26,382 nt of DNA from UBA9715 sp045614225 (lineage in GTDB: Bacteria > Actinomycetota > Coriobacteriia > Coriobacteriales > Eggerthellaceae), in assembly GCA_045614225.1 (NCBI GenBank), contig JAZLCO010000010.1:1-26382 (forward strand), given 5' to 3'. This document shows, piece by piece, positions 17,101 through 22,761 of the stretch. The notes beneath the pieces were generated by a model. The model did not search any database, was not told the DNA's origin, and saw nothing but the letters and a program-made list of their open reading frames with translations. Position 1 is the first letter of the stretch. Every line of letters starts with the position of its first letter. The position numbers were made by a program, and so were the translations under genes.

Positions 17101-17420
17101 CCGGTGGGAGACGGGTTGCCCCGCGGCCAAAACATACCATCGTTCCAGGACGGGTAAGGTTGTTCGCTGAGATACCATCCCTCGTAAGGAGTTCCCTCGT
17201 AAACGGAAGACCAATTTGCTTCGACGGACGACACGAACTGTTGGCGCGTGATTCCGAGCACGTCGTCCAGCGTCGGCTCGTTTGCGGCAGACGCAATCGT
17301 TTGCGGCAAGGCGAGGAGCACAAGCGCGAAAACGAGGCCGAGCGCGACCAGTAATGGCGCCGAACGTCCCCGTTTCGATCGTCGACTCTCTTTCGATCGT
17401 TGTGTGGCGTTGATAGTCAT
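14052..17420 (-). CDS. Large surface protein: signal peptide, NlpC/P60-like head, SpaA/Cna-B domains, VaFE-type domain, membrane anchor
   Basis: The start ATG 17418-17420 has GAAGGAAGG at suitable spacing; ATG 17427-17429 is in frame but abuts that site. The product has 1122 residues. A basic N-terminus and hydrophobic segment (about 20-45) end near SAANEP, a likely signal peptide. Residues about 50-265 form a Cys/His domain: VGMNCGGFVSRAL with C113 and KDSHIGIFWG with H218, as in NlpC/P60-type hydrolases. Four SpaA/Cna-B-like domains follow, each ending near an E-x-x-(A)P/S-x-GY box (YYVVETDAPDGY, VQEIEAPSGYRL, IREFSSSEGYLF, TVTELPVSANEGY), which suggests intramolecular isopeptide bonds. The fourth is split by an acidic low-complexity insert. 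A VaFE-type domain begins at PYIGTTLVDANDGDH. Near the C-terminus NLPILGDP precedes one membrane segment and MRK, resembling a sortase signal with Leu for Thr. A 45-residue Arg/Ser-rich tail then runs into murB antisense sequence. Confidence 0.8.
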   Translation of the reverse strand: MTINATQRSKESRRSKRGRSAPLLVALGLVFALVLLALPQTIASAANEPTLDDVLGITRQQFVSSVEANWSSVYEGTPYEGWYLSEQPYPSWNDGMFWPRGNPSPTGHVGMNCGGFVSRALTDAGADDYSSQFMADWWNGAPNAIDGYGAAAGHYANARTFWRLAKTYGLEMYEFSNKWDLLASGLAVKGDIIVMIDDLDSGGYDDYGRYHAHVKDSHIGIFWGASPDDDKFLHSSHDIAITAETNIDGCVLSTVQPKCWGSRFYLIKFRDYGGITLQKKSSLPSISDGNALYSLAGAEYGIYASRDDASTRNASKALETHVTNDQGAWKTERNLAPGTYYVVETDAPDGYAIDGNVYEVAVPAGGDAQVNGGSVSDVPQHETPSSWAHKRDAETSDGKAQGSATLGGAKFEVRYFDGYYDAGSLPTNATRTWVVKTDNSGVARVTDELKVSGDDFYRDANGKVVIPLGTIAVQEIEAPSGYRLSNTGTYVATIKPDGSSPQSVTPFMASTVFDYVQRGGVAVGKIDREYQQPVEQGSATLEHATFEIMSENQQPILVDGNEFRKGSAVMTISTSAEDLGFIARTAVDALPVGTYSIREFSSSEGYLFDQASRDWRAMFTIDSDGQIADLTEPSSSVSNQVIRGDFEFSKVDGTTMGRLAGIPFMLTSQTTGESHIVVTDENGMISTASSWNPHSYNTNANDAALSFATPEPSQESTQNSENETTPSDEKQIEIDDNSPSDEVLLKSTIAEISEEAQIENAEGETADDNQPTNETEEASDDDVEPVMTVNESMLDPSAGVWFSGRSDTTCIPDDELGALPFDTYTVTELPVSANEGYELVSFDVTISRNARELDLGTVDDEEVPTEPEPEPEPELVPYIGTTLVDANDGDHTVSPLDTITLVDTVAYHDLVPDKPYIVEGTLHLRGADGADAGQLEDTAGNPVSSHATFVPSESEGTVEVAFEFISDDLESKSLVAFETLSCDSEIIAEHADISDEGQTVTFDEEQPSVTPPLDDEPQPNTPEQETPSPGKPIKQSATDQSANLPILGDPALTAALIVLTFTILVCAIVIVSYAHMRKTSSSAVSGAHVSSHGVMRRQNPTSELQAQALRQTLRGHAPSRRR

Positions 17421-17585
17421 GTCGAGCATCCTTCCTTCTGAACCGATAGATACGATTCAGGGGATGCTACCGACGCAATCCATTCACGCGACCGCGATCA
17501 AGTCAATAAATGTTCGCTGACCTTGGAATGTTTCGTCTGTGTAATCGTGTGCGATATGCATTGTTCTGTCCCATTCGATTCGCTT

Positions 17586-17603
17586 TCGCATCGCGAGATG
17601 CGA
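17586..17603. other. Hairpin in the 425-bp divergent intergenic region
   Basis: TCGCATC-GCGA-GATGCGA is a 7-bp stem with a GCGA loop. It lies between the divergent surface-protein gene and the molybdoenzyme operon, about 90 bp upstream of the operon's -10. The same region holds TTAAGGGTTAA at 17627-17637. The function is unknown; a regulator site is possible. Confidence 0.35.
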
Positions 17604-17684
17604 GCAAGGAATTCTCAACTTCGCCGTTAAGGGTTAATTCCCACACGCTCACCAGGACAGAATATCCACAGTGCAATTGTCGCG

Positions 17685-17700
17685 GATTATCGGTATAATC
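17685..17700 (+). promoter_or_regulatory. Operon promoter: consensus -10 inside an inverted repeat
   Basis: The perfect hexamer TATAAT (17694-17699) is part of the inverted repeat GATTAT-CGGT-ATAATC. No good -35 is seen at 17 bp (GTGCAA). A repressor bound to the repeat would block the -10, or the promoter may depend on an activator. Transcription would start near 17706, giving a leader of about 140 nt before the catalytic subunit gene. Confidence 0.6.
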
Positions 17701-17730
17701 GACTATTGACTATGCCCAGTATTGGGTCTT

Positions 17731-17811
17731 GGTTGCTATGGGTGAGCCGGGGAGGGGCCATCGCCCGCGAAGGGCTTACCTCAATAGGTGTGGCCGAGTT
17801 CGAAAGAACTC
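17731..17811 (+). ncRNA. Structured 5' leader RNA, candidate Moco/Tuco-type riboswitch
   Basis: The leader can fold into nested helices: an outer GGTTGC/GTGGCC helix with wobble pairs (17731-17736 with 17790-17795), a middle GGTGAGCC/GGCTTACC helix (17741-17748 with 17773-17780), and an inner GGGC-CATC-GCCC hairpin (17755-17766). A separate GAGTTC-GAAA-GAACTC hairpin (17796-17811) comes 34 nt before the ATG. The segments GAGCCGGGG and GAAGGGCTTACCTC resemble what I recall of the molybdenum/tungsten cofactor riboswitch motif. The gene that follows encodes a molybdopterin enzyme, which fits. The fold is seen in the sequence; the riboswitch class is an inference from memory. Confidence 0.5.
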
Positions 17812-17845
17812 GAGAAGGTAATCGGAAGAGAAGAGGGGAACGCAT

Positions 17846-20800
17846 ATGACGCAAGTCGATATCCATGCTCCCGGTGTAGAGGTGAAGAAGAGCGCATGCT
17901 ACTTCTGCCACGCAAATTGTGGCGTCCTCGCCTACGTGAAAGATGGCGAAGTCATCAAGATCGAAGGCGACCCCGACTACACCAACCAGGGTGGTTTGTG
18001 CTGCCGCGGCACGAGTGCTCTCAAGCACGTGCATCATCCGGCGCGCATCAACCACTGCCTGAAGCGCGCAGGCGCCAAGGGCGAAAACAAGTGGGAACAG
18101 ATCCCATGGGACCAGGGCATCCGCGAGGTTGCTGAAAGGCTCAACCAGATCAAGGAAGAGAGCGGCGCCGAGGCAATTGCCACCGCTGGCGGCACCACTC
18201 GTACTGACGACTACGCACGTCGTCGTTTCTTCAACATCTTCGGTTCGCCGAACAGCTTCCACAACGCGCTGCTGTGCTGGATTCCGACGTTCATGGTCGA
18301 GACGGCCGTGGGCGGCTGGTCTCCGTTCGAGACCGACCTCGGCGGCTCCCGCTGCGTCATTCTTTGGGGTATGAACCCCGGCGCGTCCACGCTTCCGAGT
18401 ATGCACGGCTACACCGACCTTCAGCTCAACGGCCTGAAGATCATCGTGGTCGACCCGCGCTATTCCGAGACCGCCAAGAATGCAGACTTGTGGCTGCCGC
18501 TGCGTCCGGGCTCCGACACGGCGCTCGCGCTGGCCATGGCACACACCATCTGCTACGAAGGCATGGTTGACTTCAACTTCGTGATCAACCAATGCGACGG
18601 CTTCGATGACATCATGAACCACCTCGAGAAGTACTCGCCCGAGTGGGCTGCCCCCATCACGTGGCTCGATCCCGAGGACATCCGCAAGGCCGCTCGCATG
18701 TATGCCATGAACAAGCCCTCCAACATCCAGTGGGGCTGCACGTGGGACCAGCTCGGCCCCGACTCGGTTTCCGGTTCGCATGCCCGCGCCATCATGCGCG
18801 CTCTCACCGGCAACCTCGACTGCCCGGGCGGCGACCTCATCCCCGGTCCGTCGATGACGTTCCTCACCGACGAGGAGCTCGAGCTCAACGAGCTGCTTCC
18901 TGAGGAGCAGAAGGCAAAGCAGATCGGCTCCAACTTCTTCAAGCTCACCTCGTGGCCCGGCTACAGCAAGATTGCTGACACCGCGGTTGCCACGTGGGGC
19001 AAGGCCATGACCACCGAGTGGTTCTGCGAAGCACATGGCCCCAGCGTCTTCAAGGCCATCATCACAGGTGACCCCTACAGGGTCCGCGGCCTTATCGTTT
19101 GCGCCACCAACCCGCAGAGCTGCTACGGCGACTCCAAGATGGTGCTGCAGGCGCTCAAGTCCTGCGAATTCCTGGTCACCGTCGAATACTGGATGACCCC
19201 TTCAGCGTTCTATTCCGATTACATCTTCCCGGCGGCTGGCGCTCTCGAGCGTCCCGTCATGCACACCAACTACGGTGCTACCGACTCCATTCAGTGTTCG
19301 CAGCGCGCCATGCAGCCGCTGTACGATCGTCATGACGAGTACACGTTCTGGAAGGAACTGGGTCTCGCTTGCGGTCAGAACCCCGAGTACTGGCCGTGGG
19401 AGACCGAGGAAGACGTCTACTACGACGTCATCAAGCCGCTCGGTTATCCCGTCTCGAGCTACGACGAGTTCGTCGAGAACTATCGTATGTTCTTCCCGCC
19501 GCAGCACTTTAAGAAGTACGAGAAGAACGGCTTCTGGACTCAGACCCGCAAGTTCGAGTTCAAGTCGACGATTCTCGAAGAGCTCGGTTATCCGCCGATG
19601 CCCGAGTATCATGGCTGCGGTGAGAACGAATACGATCACCCCGAGCTGCTCGCCGAGTATCCGATCACGCTCACCACTGGTGGTTCGCCGATGCCATACC
19701 ACCACTCCGAGCACTTCAACATGCCGACGATCCGCTACATCGCGCCCGAGCCGTACTTCACCATCCATCCCGATCTCGCTGAAGAGCTCGGCATCAAGTA
19801 CGGTGACTGGTGCTGGATCGAGACGCGTCGTGGCCGCATCCGCATGCGCGCCAACGTCGAGCCCTCCATCGCGCCGAAGGCCGTTTGGTGCCCGCGCGGT
19901 TGGTGGTATCCCGAGCTGGGCGCCGACGATCCCGAGGCCCCGTTCGGCTGCTTGATTTCGAACACCAACGTTCTGACGTCTGTCGACAACGAGCACTGCG
20001 ACCCGATCGGCGGTTCGTGGTCCAACCGCGGCCTGCTCTGCAAGGTCTACAAGTGCACTGATGCCGACCTCAAGGCGAAGGCCGACACCCGCTGGTCGAT
20101 CCCGGGTTCGTCGCCCATCAAGTCGAATGTTTACGAGGAAGCTGTCCAGGTCCTGCCTTCCGAGCAGCCCCTGCGCTTCGATCCCATCCCGTTCACACCG
20201 CCCACCTGCGACCGCGAGGTTCCCGAGGGCCTGGTTTGGGACTGGCACCGCGACAAGATGGTTCAGCCCGGCACTCACTACGAGCTTGACGAAGAGTCCG
20301 GCTGGCTCATTGATCCCAAGACCCAGAAATACTACGACCAGTTCTCCGGTTGGGCGTACGACGCCGACAAGGAGCTCCTGCTCGACGAGGCGACTGGCAC
20401 CTATTACGACTTCGAGCGCAACGAGGTTCCGTTCGTCGCCGACATGCGCGTCTATCCGGGTCTCGAGACTGCTCCGTATGCCATGCCCGAGGGCTCCGAT
20501 GTGACTTGGTTCCCCGAGAAGGGTTACGCAACCAAGCCCGGCGCTGCTGGCGAAGGCAAGATCTACGATCCCGAGAGCGGCTGGATGGTCGGTATCGAGG
20601 ACGGCGTCTGGTATGACGCTTACTATGGCTACGCTTACGATCCCACTGCCGAAAACCTGATCGACATGGAGACTGGCCAGCGTTACGACATGGAATACCA
20701 GCCCATCTACGAGGTCGCTGGCTACCGCGTCTATCCTGGCACCGAGCAGGCTCCGTACGAGCTGCCCGAGGGCATCGTGTGGGATGCTGAGAAGGGCTAC

Positions 20801-21007
20801 TCCACCGTTGCCGGCGAGATCGGCGAAGGCAAGATCTACGATCCGGACAGCGGTTGGCTGGTCGGCATCGAGGACGGTTATTGGTACGAGAGGTTCTACG
20901 GCTACGCGTTCGATCCGACGAACAACACGCTGCTCGACCTCAAGACCGGTGATCGCTACACCATGGAATACGAGCCCATTGCTGCTGACGAAGCGGCTGC
21001 GGAATAG
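17846..21007 (+). CDS. Molybdopterin oxidoreductase catalytic subunit (DMSO reductase superfamily) with C-terminal repeat extension
   Basis: The product has 1053 residues, whereas the catalytic part (about 1-780) is of normal family size. The N-terminus has the Fe4S4 motif C18-x2-C21-x3-C25 and C52-C-R-G. Motifs of the bis-MGD fold follow: GSPN near residue 133, VILWGMNPGAS and VVDPRYSETA, GNLDCPGGDLIPGP, and a C-terminal cofactor-binding barrel with LTTGGSPMPYHH and NTNVLT. C144 in LLCWIP lies where PsrA and acetylene hydratase have their Mo/W-binding Cys (inference). There is no twin-arginine signal before the first cluster, so the protein should stay in the cytoplasm. The last 260 residues are unusual repeats, listed separately. 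The start ATG 17846 follows GAGGGG. With the next two genes it forms a PsrABC-like complex; the substrate is unknown. Confidence 0.92.
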   Translation: MTQVDIHAPGVEVKKSACYFCHANCGVLAYVKDGEVIKIEGDPDYTNQGGLCCRGTSALKHVHHPARINHCLKRAGAKGENKWEQIPWDQGIREVAERLNQIKEESGAEAIATAGGTTRTDDYARRRFFNIFGSPNSFHNALLCWIPTFMVETAVGGWSPFETDLGGSRCVILWGMNPGASTLPSMHGYTDLQLNGLKIIVVDPRYSETAKNADLWLPLRPGSDTALALAMAHTICYEGMVDFNFVINQCDGFDDIMNHLEKYSPEWAAPITWLDPEDIRKAARMYAMNKPSNIQWGCTWDQLGPDSVSGSHARAIMRALTGNLDCPGGDLIPGPSMTFLTDEELELNELLPEEQKAKQIGSNFFKLTSWPGYSKIADTAVATWGKAMTTEWFCEAHGPSVFKAIITGDPYRVRGLIVCATNPQSCYGDSKMVLQALKSCEFLVTVEYWMTPSAFYSDYIFPAAGALERPVMHTNYGATDSIQCSQRAMQPLYDRHDEYTFWKELGLACGQNPEYWPWETEEDVYYDVIKPLGYPVSSYDEFVENYRMFFPPQHFKKYEKNGFWTQTRKFEFKSTILEELGYPPMPEYHGCGENEYDHPELLAEYPITLTTGGSPMPYHHSEHFNMPTIRYIAPEPYFTIHPDLAEELGIKYGDWCWIETRRGRIRMRANVEPSIAPKAVWCPRGWWYPELGADDPEAPFGCLISNTNVLTSVDNEHCDPIGGSWSNRGLLCKVYKCTDADLKAKADTRWSIPGSSPIKSNVYEEAVQVLPSEQPLRFDPIPFTPPTCDREVPEGLVWDWHRDKMVQPGTHYELDEESGWLIDPKTQKYYDQFSGWAYDADKELLLDEATGTYYDFERNEVPFVADMRVYPGLETAPYAMPEGSDVTWFPEKGYATKPGAAGEGKIYDPESGWMVGIEDGVWYDAYYGYAYDPTAENLIDMETGQRYDMEYQPIYEVAGYRVYPGTEQAPYELPEGIVWDAEKGYSTVAGEIGEGKIYDPDSGWLVGIEDGYWYERFYGYAFDPTNNTLLDLKTGDRYTMEYEPIAADEAAAE
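20222..20980 (+). repeat. Tandem repeat region encoding the C-terminal extension of the catalytic subunit
   Basis: Residues about 793-1045 contain one divergent and two close repeats. Repeats 2 and 3 begin RVYPG at residues 868 and 961 and share xPEG, EKGY, GEGKIYDPxSGW, VGIEDG, YGYAxDP, TGxRYxMEY and PI. The DNA also repeats: 56 bp from 20549 and from 20822 differ at only five positions. The first unit (793-863) keeps SGW, IDP, YYD, GWAYD and TGTYYD. The YDPxSG/TGxYYD style recalls OCRE-like aromatic repeats. Confidence 0.85.
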
Positions 21008-21026
21008 GAAAGGAGAGGGGTTACCT

Positions 21027-21605
21027 ATGACGCGTTACGCGATGGCTATTGACCAGCGTCGCTGCATCGGCTGCCATTCGTGCTCGGTCGCATGCCGCAC
21101 CTGGAACGAACTGCCGCTGGACATCATCTACAACCCCGTGCTCGGCGGTATCGTCGAGGGCACGTGGCCGAACGTCCACCGCAACTACCTGCCGACGCTG
21201 TGCATGCACTGCAAGAATCCCGAGTGCGTGCCGTGCTGCCCGACGGGTGCTTCTCAGCAAGATCCCGACGGTGTCGTTTGGGTCGACTACAAGAAGTGCA
21301 TGGGCTGCAAGGTGTGCGTCAACGCTTGCCCGTACGGCATGCGCGACACGTCGCACATGGTTCGTCGCTTCGACGAGTTTGTGCGCAAGTGCACCTTCTG
21401 CAAGGAGCGCCGCGAGATGGAACCGGGCGCCGATCCGTACTGCGTGCAAACGTGCCACCAGAAGGCGCGCGTGTTCGGCGACATCGACGATCCGGATTCC
21501 GCGATCTCGAAGCTGATCGGCCGTGCCGACACGTTCCGCCTGCTCGAAGAGCTTGGCACTGACCCGCAGATTTATTACATCCCGGATCTGGGAGGTACGC
21601 GATAA
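21027..21605 (+). CDS. Four-cluster ferredoxin subunit of molybdopterin oxidoreductase (DmsB/PsrB-like)
   Basis: The start ATG 21027 follows AGGAGAGGGG and gives 192 residues. Sixteen cysteines in the DmsB/PsrB/NrfC pattern can bind four [4Fe-4S] clusters: C13-x2-C16-x2-C19-x3-C23, C59-x2-C62-x4-C67-x3-C71, C91-x2-C94-x2-C97-x3-C101, and C122-x2-C125 with C139-x3-C143. It passes electrons between the membrane subunit and the catalytic subunit. It begins 19 bp after the catalytic gene, and its stop codon overlaps the next start (TAATG), so translation of the two is probably coupled. Like the catalytic subunit it has no export signal, consistent with a cytoplasm-facing complex. Confidence 0.96.
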   Translation: MTRYAMAIDQRRCIGCHSCSVACRTWNELPLDIIYNPVLGGIVEGTWPNVHRNYLPTLCMHCKNPECVPCCPTGASQQDPDGVVWVDYKKCMGCKVCVNACPYGMRDTSHMVRRFDEFVRKCTFCKERREMEPGADPYCVQTCHQKARVFGDIDDPDSAISKLIGRADTFRLLEELGTDPQIYYIPDLGGTR

Positions 21606-22672
21606 TGGATATGAAACAATACCAACAAGAGAATGCTGAGATTCAGTACAAGCATCGTTACTGGGGTTTCCAGATCGCCACGTACCTGTTCCTGGGTGGC
21701 CTCGGCGGCGGTATCCTCTTCCTGTCCTGGGTTCTGACCACGTTCGTGTTCCCGGACACCAGCCTGGTGCAGGCGTTCATGCTCCCGAACTTCATCGCGC
21801 TGCTCGCGATTGTTCTGGGTCTGTTCTTCCTCGTCGAAGAGCTCGGCCAGCCGCCGGTATTCTACCGTGCATATGTCACCGCAACCTCCATCATCAAATG
21901 GGGTGCCGTGCTGCTGACCATCGCTTCCTTCGGCGACCTGTTCTGGCTGCTTGGCAACTGGAGCCCTGAGGTTCCCATCCTCGGCTTCCTGAGCGTGTTC
22001 AATTTCCTCGGCGGGCTTTCCGGCCTGTGGCTGGGTGCTGCTGGCATCGCCGGCTTCGGCATCATGGTCTACACGGGCGTCATGCTGTCCACCCTGAAGG
22101 CTCACTCCTTCTGGTCGACGCCCGCCCTGCCGATCCTGTTCACGACTTCTGCTCTTTCGACCGCATGCGCCGGCATCATGCTGTCGCTGTGCGGTTGGCC
22201 GGGCGTTGCGGCCATGTCCGACCTGGTCGCTGCTCATGAGGTCCACGAGCTCCTGCACGTGCTCGACATCATTCTCGGCTTCGCCGAGCTGACGATCCTT
22301 CTCGTCATGGTCCTGTCGTTCCTGGGCGCTGGCAACCGCACCCAGCAGCGCGTGGCTCAGCGTTGGGTCAAGGGTTCCTATGCTGGTTGGTTCTGGATTG
22401 GCATGATCGGCCTCGGCCTGGTCATCCCGCTGATCATGAACGCCAGTGGCAACCCTGCTGCCGGCACGATCGCCTGCATCCTCGTTCTGTGCGGCGGCTG
22501 CCTGCTTCGCTTCCTGTGCGTCTGGTCTGACGACCGTCAGCCGCTCGAGGGCGAGAACAAGTACTACTTCCGCCAGAAGCACGGTGACGTCGACTACTCC
22601 AAGCTCTACGTCAAGCCCGCTAAGGAGATGGAGCGCGGCCAGACCTTCGAGTACATCGAGAATATGTACTAG
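21605..22672 (+). CDS. NrfD/PsrC-type membrane anchor and quinone-reacting subunit
   Basis: The 355-residue protein has eight to nine hydrophobic segments, starting at about residue 24 (ATYLFLGGLGGGILFL), as in PsrC/NrfD proteins. Conserved-looking spots include the GGLGGG box in helix 1, EELGQPPVFYRAY after helix 2 and the helix FWSTPALPILF near 170, a stretch that lines the quinone site in PsrC. The C-terminus (about 310-355) is a hydrophilic tail. It would exchange electrons with menaquinone and deliver them to the ferredoxin subunit. No haem-binding motif is seen. Its ATG overlaps the TAA of the preceding gene by one base, and a terminator follows 29 bp after the stop, closing the operon. 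Confidence 0.94.
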   Translation: MDMKQYQQENAEIQYKHRYWGFQIATYLFLGGLGGGILFLSWVLTTFVFPDTSLVQAFMLPNFIALLAIVLGLFFLVEELGQPPVFYRAYVTATSIIKWGAVLLTIASFGDLFWLLGNWSPEVPILGFLSVFNFLGGLSGLWLGAAGIAGFGIMVYTGVMLSTLKAHSFWSTPALPILFTTSALSTACAGIMLSLCGWPGVAAMSDLVAAHEVHELLHVLDIILGFAELTILLVMVLSFLGAGNRTQQRVAQRWVKGSYAGWFWIGMIGLGLVIPLIMNASGNPAAGTIACILVLCGGCLLRFLCVWSDDRQPLEGENKYYFRQKHGDVDYSKLYVKPAKEMERGQTFEYIENMY

Positions 22673-22701
22673 TCTGATTGCAGCGTAGCAAAAGCTACTT
22701 G

Positions 22702-22730
22702 GGGGGAGCCCATGAGGCTCCCCCTTTCTT
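22702..22730 (+). terminator. Rho-independent terminator of the molybdoenzyme operon
   Basis: GGGGGAGCC (22702-22710), loop CATGA, and GGCTCCCCC (22716-22724) form a perfect 9-bp stem followed by TTTCTT. It sits 29 bp after the NrfD-like gene and just before the stop of the convergent TPR gene. Confidence 0.93.
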
Positions 22731-22761
22731 GTTCAACAATCAAGTGGGAAATCCCTATTGG

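Noticed and set aside
17662..17670. DnaA-box-like sequence ATATCCACA
   Set aside because: A single near match, one base off TTATCCACA, with no cluster of boxes, AT-rich region or dnaA/dnaN nearby; not evidence of an origin.
17687..19036. 449-codon open frame on the minus strand opposite the molybdoenzyme gene
   Set aside because: It is antisense to strongly supported catalytic-subunit sequence, reads as biased composition (Val, Glu, Arg, Ala rich) without recognisable motifs, and would read through the operon promoter and leader.
19202..20278. 358-codon minus-strand frame opposite the same gene
   Set aside because: Antisense to conserved bis-MGD motifs; long open antisense frames are expected from the GC-rich codon use of this gene.
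20222..20980. Repeats considered as a CRISPR or intergenic tandem array
   Set aside because: They are in frame, diverged mainly at synonymous or conservative sites, and belong to the end of the catalytic-subunit gene.
21575..22582. 335-codon minus-strand frame opposite the NrfD-like gene
   Set aside because: Gln/Glu/Asp-rich sequence is the mirror of hydrophobic membrane codons on the plus strand; no ribosome-binding site or motif.
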